Source: Thauera sp. 2A1 (lineage in GTDB: Bacteria > Pseudomonadota > Gammaproteobacteria > Burkholderiales > Rhodocyclaceae). From it: DNA of 64,000 nt. Of this stretch, positions 44,825 to 52,857 are shown in pieces. How positions within the stretch are numbered: the stretch's first letter is position 1; each line of letters starts with the position of its first letter. The stretch lies in NCBI RefSeq assembly GCF_009469595.2, contig NZ_SSXV01000002.1, positions 248,001 through 312,000 of the forward strand, written 5' to 3'. The notes under the pieces were generated by a model. It saw only the letters and a program-made list of their open reading frames with translations. It searched no databases and had not been told where the DNA came from. Position numbers and translations under genes: made by a program.

Positions 44825-44868
44825 GGCGGTTTTCCTAGTATGGCGTCGTCAATCACGACATCTGTATG

Positions 44869-44913
44869 AACGCGCTGGTGGGGAGAGAAGCCAAGCTATT
44901 CATGGCTCCTCTC
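44869..44913 (-). promoter_or_regulatory. leftward module B: conserved block fused to hairpin
   Basis: Leftward AGCTTGGCTTC, 7 bp, ACCAGCGCGTT (44897 to 44869; one difference from A, C and D), 44 bp before the 119-residue gene. A hairpin with an 11-bp stem and one mismatch (44883-44893 with 44903-44913, 9-nt loop) shares the block. Confidence 0.65.
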
Positions 44914-44953
44914 GCCATCTTTTTGGCATCGCCGAAACTCGCTGTGCTCGTTT

Positions 44954-45517
44954 TCATGCGATGCGGTAGATCCGCTCGCCACCCTGCGGCTTGTCCGAGA
45001 CGATGGTCAGGCCAAGTTTTTTCTTGAAGGCTCCGGCGAAGGTGCCGCGTACCGTGTGCGCCTGCCAACCGGTGGCGCTGCAGATCTGGCCGATGGTTGC
45101 GCCCTCGGGGCGTTGCAGCATCCGGATCACTTCGGCCTGCTTGCTGTTCTCGCGGGTGCGTGGCTTGACCCACGTTGCTTCGGCGGCGGTTACGACGGCT
45201 TCCAGTTCGGGATCGATCGCGGCCGCAGGCGCGCCTTCAGCGTTGGCGATGATCCGGTCGAGATTGGCTTCGAATTGACCGACGCGCTTCTTGTTCAATC
45301 CGGGGCGCGGAATGCCCAGGGCGTCATAGCCCTCCGCAGCGACAAACCAGTCGGTGCCGTCGCTGGTGATCAATGCACGGTTGAAAAGTCCGTCGAGCAC
45401 CTTCTTGCGTGCGCCGCCTTTGATGTTGTCGGGGAACCAGTCGATCTTGCCGCTGGTGTGTTCAATCGCGTGGGCCAGGATCGCGTGCTGGGCAGGGGTG
45501 AGTTGGGCGGTGATCAT
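44954..45517 (-). CDS. DUF3489 domain protein
   Basis: The 187-residue protein starts MITAQLTPAQHAILAHAIEHTSGKIDWFPDNIKGGARKKVLDGLFNRALI. Its C-terminal DUF3489 domain (SKQAEVIRMLQRPEGATIGQICSATGWQAHTVRGTFAGAFKKKLGLTIVSDK) looks like a winged helix, so DNA binding is likely though unproven. AAGGAG precedes ATG 45517. Module C lies 37 bp upstream and hairpin B about 40 bp after the stop. Confidence 0.85.
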   Translation of the reverse strand: MITAQLTPAQHAILAHAIEHTSGKIDWFPDNIKGGARKKVLDGLFNRALITSDGTDWFVAAEGYDALGIPRPGLNKKRVGQFEANLDRIIANAEGAPAAAIDPELEAVVTAAEATWVKPRTRENSKQAEVIRMLQRPEGATIGQICSATGWQAHTVRGTFAGAFKKKLGLTIVSDKPQGGERIYRIA

Positions 45518-45554
45518 GTCTTGCTCCTTCGATGTGGTGGATGGTGATGTGATG

Positions 45555-45599
45555 AACGCGCTGTTCCCAAGTGAAGCCAAGCGCTTTCTGCTTGGCTTC
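45555..45599 (-). promoter_or_regulatory. leftward module C: conserved block fused to hairpin
   Basis: Leftward CGCTTGGCTTC, 7 bp, AACAGCGCGTT (45583 to 45555), 37 bp before the DUF3489 gene. A perfect 10-bp hairpin GAAGCCAAGC/GCTTGGCTTC (45573-45599, 7-nt loop) shares the block and follows the stop of the 65-residue gene by about 12 bp. Confidence 0.7.
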
Positions 45600-45611
45600 T
45601 TTGCTTCGCAA

Positions 45612-45809
45612 TCAGGTGTTGGCCTTGTCTGACAGGTTGGCATTGCGTCCCTGCTCGAGACCCGCGTTGAAGGCGGCTTCAAGCGCATCGCGTAGGCACC
45701 AGACCGCTACATCGTGGAAATCGAGGCTGTCCGAGCGGCGGGTTTCCAGGGTTTCGATGCCCAGCTTGTTTTGCGCGATCTGGGTCAGGAGTTGTTCGAG
45801 CTTGCTCAT
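45612..45809 (-). CDS. small leftward phage protein
   Basis: A 65-residue helical protein (MSKLEQLLTQIAQNKLGIETLETRRSDSLDFHDVAVWCLRDALEAAFNAGLEQG) with AAAGGA before ATG 45809. No domain is recognised. Promoter-like block D lies 37 bp upstream, and hairpin C begins about 12 bp after the stop. Confidence 0.7.
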   Translation of the reverse strand: MSKLEQLLTQIAQNKLGIETLETRRSDSLDFHDVAVWCLRDALEAAFNAGLEQGRNANLSDKANT

Positions 45810-45846
45810 GTCCGTGTCCTTTCATGGTGTTGATGACGAACGTATG

Positions 45847-45875
45847 AACGCGCTGTTCCAGATGGAAGCCAAGCT
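45847..45875 (-). promoter_or_regulatory. leftward module D: conserved block without strong hairpin
   Basis: Leftward AGCTTGGCTTC, 7 bp, AACAGCGCGTT (45875 to 45847), 37 bp before the 65-residue gene. It has the same sequence and spacing as modules A-C but lacks a strong inverted repeat. No leftward gene lies upstream that would need termination, which fits a terminator function for the other hairpins. Confidence 0.65.
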
Positions 45876-45926
45876 CAATCCGAAGGAATGACGAACAAAT
45901 GATTGAAGGTGCCCCGAAGGGGAAAT

Positions 45927-46475
45927 ATGGGTATTTCGATTCGTGCCTACGCACGCCACCGAGGGGTGTCCGATGCAGCGGTGCGCAAGGCCATCGCTGC
46001 TGGGCGGATCACGCCAGAGGCAGACGGAACGATTGATGCCGAGCGCGTCGACCGCGAGTGGGCGCGCAATTCCGATGCACCGCGCAATGGCACGGCCACC
46101 CGCGCGGTCAAGGTCGCCGTCCAGGAATCCAGCGGGGCCACAGGAGACGGGCAAGCAGCCTCATTGGCAACATCCGCAGCAGGTGGCACGTCCTTGTTGC
46201 AAGCGCGGACGGTCAACGAAGTGGTCAAGGCGCAAACCAACAAGGTGCGTCTGGCCCGACTCAAGGGCGAGCTGGTGGATCGGCCGCAGGCCATCGCCCA
46301 TGTCTTCAAGCTGGCGCGATCCGAACGCGATGCCTGGCTCAACTGGCCCGCACGCATCTCGGCACAGATGGCAGCCAAGCTCGGCGTCGATCCTCACACG
46401 ATGCACATCGCCTTGGAGGCGGCGGTGCGTGAGCACCTGCAGGAACTGGGCGAGATGCGCCCGAGGGTGGATTGA
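45927..46475 (+). CDS. terminase small subunit-like protein (Nu1 type)
   Basis: The 182-residue protein starts MGISIRAYARHRGVSDAAVRKAIAAGRI, a Nu1-like winged helix that recognises the packaging site. A linker and a C-terminal helical part (TNKVRLARLKGELVDRPQAIAHVFKLARSERDAWLNWPARISAQMAAKLGV) follow and would bind the large subunit. Start ATG 45927 follows GAAGGGG. Its stop overlaps the terminase large subunit start, the standard order. Confidence 0.85.
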   Translation: MGISIRAYARHRGVSDAAVRKAIAAGRITPEADGTIDAERVDREWARNSDAPRNGTATRAVKVAVQESSGATGDGQAASLATSAAGGTSLLQARTVNEVVKAQTNKVRLARLKGELVDRPQAIAHVFKLARSERDAWLNWPARISAQMAAKLGVDPHTMHIALEAAVREHLQELGEMRPRVD

Positions 46476-48436
46476 TGAACATGGACTACGAAGGCGCTGC
46501 CGAGATTGAACGCGCGTGGCGCGAAGGACTGACTCCCGACCCGCTGCTCACCGTGTCCGAATGGTCGGATCGCCATAGGATGCTCTCCAGCAAGGCCTCT
46601 GCCGAACCGGGGCGCTGGCGTACCAGTCGCACGCCGTACCTGAAAGCAATCATGGACTGCCTGTCGCCGACCTCGCCGGTCGAGCGCGTGGTGTTCATGA
46701 AGGCGGCACAGCTTGGCGCGACCGAGATGGGATCGAACTGGATCGGCTATGTGATCCATCACGCACCCGGGCCAATGATGGCGGTGTGGCCGACAGTGGA
46801 GATGGCCAAGCGCAACTCCAAGCAGCGGATCGATCCGCTGATCGAGGAGTCGTCCGCACTGGCTGAACTGATTGTACCGGCGCGCAGCCGGGATTCCGGC
46901 AACACCATCCTGGCCAAGGAGTTCCGGGGTGGCGTGCTGGTGATGACCGGGGCCAACAGCGCGGTCGGGCTGCGCTCGATGCCGGTGCGGTATCTGTTCC
47001 TCGACGAGGTCGACGGCTATCCGTTGGACGTCGAGGGTGAAGGCGATGCGATCTCGCTGGCCGAGGCGCGTACACGCACCTTCGCGCGGCGCAAGATCTT
47101 CATCGTCTCGACACCGACGATCTCAGGTGCGTCGGCTATCGAGCGCGAGTACGAGGCCAGTGACCAACGTCGCTACTTCGTGCCGTGTCCGCATTGCTCG
47201 CATCGGCAGTGGCTGCGTTTCGAGCAGCTGCGTTGGGACAAAGGGCAACCGGAGACAGCTGCCTACATCTGCGAGTCATGTGACACCGCCATTGCCGAGC
47301 ACCACAAGACGTGGATGCTGGAGCACGGCGAGTGGCGCGCGATGATCACCGATGGCACGGGCAAGACGGCAGGCTTTCACCTGTCATCGCTGTACAGCCC
47401 GGTGGGCTGGCGCTCGTGGCGGGAGATCGCCGCTGCGTGGGAAGCCGCAGTCAGTAAAGAGTCGGGATCGGCCGCCGCCATCAAGACCTTCAAGAACACC
47501 GAGTTGGGTGAAACCTGGGTCGAGGAAGGCGAAGCACCGGACTGGCAAAGGCTGGTCGAGCGCCGAGAGGACTACCGCGTCGGCACGGTGCCGCAAGGCG
47601 GCCTGCTCTTGGTCGGCGCGGCCGACGTACAGAAGGATCGCATCGAGGCGTCGGTCTGGGCCTTTGGGCGCGGCAAGGAGTCCTGGCTGGTCGAGCACCG
47701 CGTGCTGATGGGTGACACCGCCCGCGACACGGTGTGGAAGCGCCTCGCTGAAATGCTGGCCGAGACCTGGACACACGCCTCCGGCGCGGCGATTCCGCTG
47801 GTGCGCTTTGCCTTGGATACCGGCTTTGCGACGCAGGAGGCCTACGCCTTTGTGCGGGCTTGCCGCGATTCGCGTGTGATGGCGGTCAAGGGGGTGCCTC
47901 GCGGTGCAGCCTTGATCGGCACGCCGACCGCCATCGATGTCTCGCAGGGTGGCAAGAAGCTGCGCCGGGGCATCAAGGTGTACACGGTGGCGGTCAGCAT
48001 CGCCAAGCTCGAGTTCTACAACAACCTGCGCAAGAGCGCAGATGTTGGCGAGGACGGATTGACCACGGTGTTCCCGGCCGGGTTCGTCCATCTGCCCAAG
48101 ATCGACGCTGAGTTCATCCAGCAACTCTGCGCGGAACAACTGATCACCCGCCGCGACCGCAACGGCTTCCCGGTGCGTGAGTGGCAAAAGATGCGTGAGC
48201 GCAATGAGGCGCTCGACTGCTACGTCTACGCCCGCGCGGCTGCATCGGCGGCGGGTCTGGATCGCTTCGAGGAACGTCACTGGCGGGAACTGGAGCGACA
48301 ACTGGGGCTGGCCAGTCCGCCAGCCCTTGAAACACCTACTGAATCGATCAACGAGGCCACCCAACGCGGTGGCCTCGCTGTTTCTGGCAACCGTAACACC
48401 GGTCGGCGCGTGATCAAAAGCCGCTGGCTGTCCTGA
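46475..48436 (+). CDS. terminase large subunit (GpA family)
   Basis: The 653-residue protein has the GpA ATPase motifs: a variant Walker A MKAAQLGATE (75-84), Walker B YLFLDEVDGYP (173-183), a zinc-binding CPHC...CESC segment in the middle, and the nuclease half after about residue 330 (LVGAADVQKDRIEASVWAFGRGKE, ALDTGFATQEAY). It cuts and packages the phage DNA into proheads, as in lambda. ATG 46475 overlaps the small subunit stop. Confidence 0.96.
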   Translation: MNMDYEGAAEIERAWREGLTPDPLLTVSEWSDRHRMLSSKASAEPGRWRTSRTPYLKAIMDCLSPTSPVERVVFMKAAQLGATEMGSNWIGYVIHHAPGPMMAVWPTVEMAKRNSKQRIDPLIEESSALAELIVPARSRDSGNTILAKEFRGGVLVMTGANSAVGLRSMPVRYLFLDEVDGYPLDVEGEGDAISLAEARTRTFARRKIFIVSTPTISGASAIEREYEASDQRRYFVPCPHCSHRQWLRFEQLRWDKGQPETAAYICESCDTAIAEHHKTWMLEHGEWRAMITDGTGKTAGFHLSSLYSPVGWRSWREIAAAWEAAVSKESGSAAAIKTFKNTELGETWVEEGEAPDWQRLVERREDYRVGTVPQGGLLLVGAADVQKDRIEASVWAFGRGKESWLVEHRVLMGDTARDTVWKRLAEMLAETWTHASGAAIPLVRFALDTGFATQEAYAFVRACRDSRVMAVKGVPRGAALIGTPTAIDVSQGGKKLRRGIKVYTVAVSIAKLEFYNNLRKSADVGEDGLTTVFPAGFVHLPKIDAEFIQQLCAEQLITRRDRNGFPVREWQKMRERNEALDCYVYARAAASAAGLDRFEERHWRELERQLGLASPPALETPTESINEATQRGGLAVSGNRNTGRRVIKSRWLS

Positions 48437-48453
48437 CACCTCAAGGAGAAAAC

Positions 48454-48945
48454 ATGAGTCTTGCTACCCGTATCGAAAGCCTGGTCATCCGCGTCGCGCA
48501 GGAATTCAACGACGTCCGCGCCAAGGCAGGCAACCTGGCCAACCTCACCACCACCGACAAGTCAAATCTGGTCGCGGCCATCAACGAACTGAAAGCCGCC
48601 GTGGTGTCGTCGGCGGTGATCGACGATGCGCACGTCGCGGCTACGACCACGTACTCGTCCAACAAGATCGTCTCGCTGCTTGATGCGCTCAAGACCGAAA
48701 TTTTGGGCGGTGCCGATGCCGCCTACGACACGCTGGTGGAAATCCAGCAACTGCTGCAGAACGGCACCAGTGGCCTGGATGCGCTGCTCGCCGCCGTCAA
48801 CAACCGTGTGCGCTTCGATGCGGCGCAGTCGCTGACCGTGGCCGAGCAACTACAGGCACGCAGCAACATCGGAGCCGTCGCAGCCACCGATGTCGGCAAT
48901 ACCGACACAGACTTCGTCGCGGTCTTTGTGGGTGCGCTGGTCTGA
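48454..48945 (+). CDS. virion-associated protein, fibre-like N-terminus
   Basis: A 163-residue protein starting MSLATRIESLVIRVAQEFNDVRAKAGNLANLTTTDKSNLVAAINELKAAV, a pattern I recall from phage tail-fibre N-termini and head-associated proteins. It contains coiled-coil-like helices and ends AVAATDVGNTDTDFVAVFVGALV. It overlaps the next gene by one base. Its location between terminase and the head-tail joiner is unusual for a fibre. Confidence 0.65.
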   Translation: MSLATRIESLVIRVAQEFNDVRAKAGNLANLTTTDKSNLVAAINELKAAVVSSAVIDDAHVAATTTYSSNKIVSLLDALKTEILGGADAAYDTLVEIQQLLQNGTSGLDALLAAVNNRVRFDAAQSLTVAEQLQARSNIGAVAATDVGNTDTDFVAVFVGALV

Positions 48946-49337
48946 TGAGCCTCGCATCGCGCATCAGTGCGCTGGCCAGTCGTGTCGGGCTCGAGGTCAA
49001 GACCAAGATCGATGCCACCCACCCCGGCGTGGCCCGGGCGTGGGTGTGTTTCGGCTATGTCGGCACGCAGGTCGTCGTGCGCGCATCGCACAACGTGGCC
49101 AGCGTGACCCGGACGGCGGCGGGTCGCTACCGCGTGACCTTCACCGTTGCCATGCCCGACGCCAACTATTGCTGGACGGCGCTTGCCCGCAGCAGCACCA
49201 ACAGCGGCACGCAGCGCATTGCCATCGTGCGATCCAGCGCCGACCAGAAGACCGCCCAGTACGTCGACGTCAGTTGCGCCACCACGTCCGCATCGTTCGA
49301 TGACTCCTCCGAAATCAACCTTACGGTGTTCCGCTGA
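48945..49337 (+). CDS. virion-associated protein, second of a related pair
   Basis: A 130-residue protein whose start, MSLASRISALASRVGLEVKTKI, mirrors the start of the preceding protein. The rest is beta-rich (VARAWVCFGYVGTQVVVRASHNVASVTRTAAGRYRVTFTVAMPDANYCWTALA), a fold found in phage tail-fibre and receptor-binding C-termini. With the previous gene it could make a two-subunit surface protein (inference). Confidence 0.65.
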   Translation: MSLASRISALASRVGLEVKTKIDATHPGVARAWVCFGYVGTQVVVRASHNVASVTRTAAGRYRVTFTVAMPDANYCWTALARSSTNSGTQRIAIVRSSADQKTAQYVDVSCATTSASFDDSSEINLTVFR

Positions 49338-49558
49338 TGGCCTACACACAAGCACACCTCGACGCACTGGAAGCGGCGCTGGTCAAGGGCGAAAAGCGCG
49401 TGACTTTTGGCGACAAGACCGTCGAGTACCGCAGCGTCGATGAACTCCAGGCCGCCATTGCGGCGGTCAAGCGCGACCTCTTCGAGCAGGCCGTGGACAC
49501 CGGGCTGTGGCCTGGCGCGCCACGCCAGATCCGGGTCACCACCGGCAAAGGGTTCTGA
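49337..49558 (+). CDS. head-tail joining protein (gpW-like)
   Basis: The 73-residue protein (AYTQAHLDALEAALVKGEKRVTFGDKTVEYRSVDELQAAIAAVKRDL) matches the gpW-like head completion family in size and sequence. gpW sits under the portal and stabilises the packaged head. It precedes the portal gene, as in lambda. Confidence 0.88.
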   Translation: MAYTQAHLDALEAALVKGEKRVTFGDKTVEYRSVDELQAAIAAVKRDLFEQAVDTGLWPGAPRQIRVTTGKGF

Positions 49559-49560
49559 AC

Positions 49561-51093
49561 ATGCAATGGTTTGACCGAATGCGTAGACGCGTCGGCATGA
49601 GTCTGCTTGGCGGCTCCCCGTTCTATGACGGGATCGGTGGCGGCCGTCGCGCATTGGCGTGGCAGGTCGGCAATCCCGGTGCAGTCGCAGCACTGGCGTT
49701 CACCCAGAACGAATTGCGCGCCAAGAGCCGCGATCTGGTACGCCGCAATGCCTGGGCTGCGGCAGGCGTTGAAGCCTTTGTCTCGAACGCCATCGGCACC
49801 GGCATCAAGCCGCAGAGCATGCTGGCCGATCAGCCCCTGCGCGAAGCGATCCACAGCCTGTGGTGGGACTGGTGCGAGGAGGCCGATGCCGCCGGACTGA
49901 CCGATTTCTACGGCCTGCAGGCCTTGGCCTGTCGCGCCATGCTCGAAGGCGGGGAATGTCTGGTGCGGCTTCGCTATCGCCGCCCGGAGGATGGCCTGCC
50001 GGTGGGTCTGCAGTTGCAGTTGCTCGAACCCGAACATCTGCCAGCCACGCTGAATCAGGAGTTGGCTTCGGGAAACGTGATCCGTGCGGGCATCGAGTTC
50101 GACAAGCTCGGACGGCGGGTGGCTTACCACCTGTATCGCTCGCATCCGGGTGATGGCTCACTGGCCCCGATGTCAGGCACCGGTGGCGTGGTGGGCGGTG
50201 TCGACACAGTGCGTGTTCCAGCCAGCGAAATCATCCACCTGTTTCGTCCCTTGCGGCCTGGACAGATCCGGGGCGAACCGTGGCTGGCGCGTGCACTGGT
50301 CAAGCTCAACGAACTCGACCAGTACGACGACGCCGAGCTCGTGCGCAAGAAAACCGCCGCGATGTTCGCGGGCTTCATCACGCGCCTGTCACCTGAAGAC
50401 AACCTGATGGGTGAAGGCTTGCCGGATGCCAGCGGTGCGGCATTGGCCGGGCTGGAGCCGGGCACGATGCAGATCCTGGAGCCCGGCGAGGACGTGAAGT
50501 TCAGTCAGCCTGTCGACGTTGGCGCGAGCTACGCCGAATTCCTGCGCATGCAGTTCCGGGCGGTGGCAGCGGCGATGGGCATCACCTACGAGATGCTGAC
50601 CGGAGACCTGACGCAAGTGAACTACTCGTCGATCCGGGCCGGGCTGCTGGAGTTTCGCCGCCGCTGTGAGGCCATCCAGCACGGCGTGATCGTCCACCAG
50701 CTGTGCCGCCCAATCTGGCGTGCCTGGATGGAGCAAGCGCTACTTGAAGGCGCGCTGGCGCTGCCGCAGTTCACCGAGAAGAAGCGCGACTACTTCGCGG
50801 CCAAATGGATTCCACAGGGTTGGCAGTGGGTCGATCCCAAGAAGGAATTCGACGCGATGCTGACCGCCATTCGCGCCGGGCTGCTGTCTCGCTCGGAAGC
50901 CATCTCGGCCTTCGGCTACGACGCCGAGGACATCGACCGCGAGATCGCCGCCGACAACCAGCGCGCCGATGCGCTCGGTCTGGTCTTTGACTCCGACCCG
51001 CGCCACGACAAAGCGCCCCAACCATCGACATTGGGCGCTCCCATGAATGCGGCCGCCACGGTGACCGTGCCGCAAGACCAACAGGACAACTGA
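49561..51093 (+). CDS. phage portal protein (lambda gpB family)
   Basis: The 510-residue protein has lambda-type portal features: ALAFTQNELRAKSRDLVRRNAWAAAGVEAFVSNAIGTGI, DEIIHLFRPLRPGQIRGEPWL-like segment and FRAVAAAMGITYEMLTGDLTQVNYSSIRAG. The dodecameric ring is the DNA entry channel of the capsid. ATG 49561 follows the gpW gene by two bases; the frame is open further upstream inside gpW, but this ATG matches the family start. Confidence 0.95.
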   Translation: MQWFDRMRRRVGMSLLGGSPFYDGIGGGRRALAWQVGNPGAVAALAFTQNELRAKSRDLVRRNAWAAAGVEAFVSNAIGTGIKPQSMLADQPLREAIHSLWWDWCEEADAAGLTDFYGLQALACRAMLEGGECLVRLRYRRPEDGLPVGLQLQLLEPEHLPATLNQELASGNVIRAGIEFDKLGRRVAYHLYRSHPGDGSLAPMSGTGGVVGGVDTVRVPASEIIHLFRPLRPGQIRGEPWLARALVKLNELDQYDDAELVRKKTAAMFAGFITRLSPEDNLMGEGLPDASGAALAGLEPGTMQILEPGEDVKFSQPVDVGASYAEFLRMQFRAVAAAMGITYEMLTGDLTQVNYSSIRAGLLEFRRRCEAIQHGVIVHQLCRPIWRAWMEQALLEGALALPQFTEKKRDYFAAKWIPQGWQWVDPKKEFDAMLTAIRAGLLSRSEAISAFGYDAEDIDREIAADNQRADALGLVFDSDPRHDKAPQPSTLGAPMNAAATVTVPQDQQDN

Positions 51094-51094
51094 C

Positions 51095-52402
51095 ATGCAA
51101 CTCGTTCATCTGGCGTCCCGCCTCTACGGGACGCCGCTCCTCATTGCGCGTCCCAAACTCAACGTGATCCTCTCCGTGTTGGGTTCCCGCATCGGCTTGC
51201 CCGATCTGGACATGGCAATGCCGCTGCCCATGCCGCGCCAAAGCGCCACATCGGGTCAGGCGGGCATTGCCGTCATCCCGGTGGTCGGCACGCTGGTCAG
51301 ACGTTCGATGGGTATCGAAGCCGCCTCTGGCCTGATGTCCTACGGCGAGATCGAAGCCCGACTGGACGCCGCGCTGGCCGACCCACAGGTGGCGGGCATC
51401 CTGCTCGATCTGGACTCGCCCGGCGGCGAGGCCTCGGGTGTATTTGAGTTGGCCGAGCGCATCCGCGCTGCCAGCACCATCAAGCCGATCTGGGCGCACG
51501 CCAACGATGCCGCGTACTCGGCGGCTTTTGCCATCGCGGCTGCCTGCCAGCGCCTGACGCTGTCGCAGACCGCTGGCGTCGGGTCGATTGGCGTGATCGC
51601 GCTGCACGTCGACCAGTCGGTGAAGGACGCCAAAGACGGCCTGAACTACACCGCTGTCTTCGCAGGCAGCCACAAGAACGATTTCTCCCCGCACGAGCCA
51701 CTCACCCCCCAGGCCACCACCGCGTTGCAGACCGAGGTGGATCGCCTCTACGACATCTTCGTGAATCAGGTCGGAGAGATGCGCGGCATCGATCCGGATG
51801 CCGTGCGCGCCACCGAGGCGGGGCTGTTCTACGGCGAGCAGGCGGTGGCAGTAGGCCTCGCAGACGCGGTGATGCCGTTTGATGCGGTGATGACCGAGTT
51901 CACCGACGCGTTGGCGGCCAAGCAGCGGTTGGCGCAGCCTGGCGTGGCCCGCGCCTCGCCGCGAAGCCTGTCCACTCAATCCATTTCAAACCCGCCCCGA
52001 TGCAAACCTTTCACCCTGGAGAACACCATGACCGACCCCAAAGACGACCACGAAAACCCGAGCGATCCGGCCGACACCGCCCCACAGGGCGACCAGCCGC
52101 AGACCGACAGCGATTCGCAACCGACGCCTGCTGCCCAAGCCGCATTGGCGCAGTCCTTCGCCAGCGGGCGCGGCCAAGCACAGGCCATTGCAGAGATGTG
52201 CCTGATCGCGGGCCAGTCCCAACGCACGGCGGAATTCCTTGCAGCAGGCTTCTCGGAAGCGCAGGTGCGCCGCGCCCTGCTCGACGCCCGTGCCGACCAA
52301 CCCGAAATTGCCTCGCGCATCACCGCCGATGCAGGAACCAGCCAGCACCCGGAAAACAGTCCGGTGGTCGCTGCCGTCAAGAAACTCACCGCCAAGGAGT
52401 AA
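51095..52402 (+). CDS. S49-family capsid assembly protease (gpC-like) with C-terminal scaffold
   Basis: The 435-residue protein has an SppA/S49 protease domain (about 55-275): LDLDSPGGEASG, nucleophile S142 in NDAAYSAAFAIA and general-base K194 in AGSHKNDFSP. The C-terminal part (about 312-435) is acidic, polar and helical, like a scaffold. As in lambda C/Nu3, the scaffold is probably also made separately from an internal start at 52028. It matures the prohead during assembly. Confidence 0.93.
   Translation: MQLVHLASRLYGTPLLIARPKLNVILSVLGSRIGLPDLDMAMPLPMPRQSATSGQAGIAVIPVVGTLVRRSMGIEAASGLMSYGEIEARLDAALADPQVAGILLDLDSPGGEASGVFELAERIRAASTIKPIWAHANDAAYSAAFAIAAACQRLTLSQTAGVGSIGVIALHVDQSVKDAKDGLNYTAVFAGSHKNDFSPHEPLTPQATTALQTEVDRLYDIFVNQVGEMRGIDPDAVRATEAGLFYGEQAVAVGLADAVMPFDAVMTEFTDALAAKQRLAQPGVARASPRSLSTQSISNPPRCKPFTLENTMTDPKDDHENPSDPADTAPQGDQPQTDSDSQPTPAAQAALAQSFASGRGQAQAIAEMCLIAGQSQRTAEFLAAGFSEAQVRRALLDARADQPEIASRITADAGTSQHPENSPVVAAVKKLTAKE
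52028..52402 (+). CDS. nested in-frame scaffold protein (Nu3-like), internal start
   Basis: Inside the protease gene, ATG 52028 is preceded by CTGGAG at normal spacing and opens MTDPKDDHENPSDPADTAPQ, giving a 124-residue acidic protein that is the C-terminal part of the protease. This is the arrangement of lambda Nu3 inside C. The product is inferred from the site and by analogy. Confidence 0.6.
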   Translation: MTDPKDDHENPSDPADTAPQGDQPQTDSDSQPTPAAQAALAQSFASGRGQAQAIAEMCLIAGQSQRTAEFLAAGFSEAQVRRALLDARADQPEIASRITADAGTSQHPENSPVVAAVKKLTAKE

Positions 52403-52405
52403 GCC

Positions 52406-52783
52406 ATGCCCACTGTCTCTCAACCCAAGAATCTCGGCGACCTGTTGAAGTACGAAGCGCCGAATCTCTACTCGCGTGACCAGGACACCGTCGCGGCCGC
52501 ACAGAGCCTGTCGCTGGGCACCGTGGTGGGTCGCGAAACGGCTACCGCCAAGCTCAAGGCCCTCGACCCGAGCGCCTCGGACGGCACGGAAACCGCCGTT
52601 GGCGTGCTCGGCAATGACGTCGATGCGACGCTGATCGACCGTGAGGACGCGATCCTGATCGCCCGCCACGCCATCGTCGCGCGCGGCGCATTGGTCTGGC
52701 CGACAGGCATCAGCACTGCGCACAAAGTGGCTGCCATCAAGCAACTCTCAGAACGTGGAGTCCTGGCCCGCGATAGCGCCTGA
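52406..52783 (+). CDS. head decoration protein (gpD-like)
   Basis: The 125-residue protein (NLGDLLKYEAPNLYSRDQDTVAAAQSLSLGTVVGRET, then ARHAIVARGALVWP) fits the HDPD/lambda D family, trimers that lock the expanded capsid. The gene lies between the scaffold/protease and the major capsid gene, with a hairpin terminator following, as is usual for head genes needed in different amounts. Confidence 0.92.
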   Translation: MPTVSQPKNLGDLLKYEAPNLYSRDQDTVAAAQSLSLGTVVGRETATAKLKALDPSASDGTETAVGVLGNDVDATLIDREDAILIARHAIVARGALVWPTGISTAHKVAAIKQLSERGVLARDSA

Positions 52784-52815
52784 CCCACTTCCAACGCTCC
52801 GTTTCACTCCCCCCA

Positions 52816-52836
52816 AAACCCGCCGCTGGCGGGTTT
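52816..52836 (+). terminator. intercistronic hairpin before the capsid gene
   Basis: AAACCCGCC (52816-52824), loop GCT, GGCGGGTTT (52828-52836), then CGTCATTTC. The stem repeats the one at 41097-41129 in front of the methyltransferases. It probably adjusts transcript levels between decoration and capsid genes. Confidence 0.75.
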
Positions 52837-52857
52837 CGTCATTTCTGGAGATCCCAA

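Noticed and set aside
44406..45875. sigma54 promoters as the explanation of modules A-D
   Set aside because: The blocks contain TTGGC but not the TGGCAC-N5-TTGC pattern with correct spacing.
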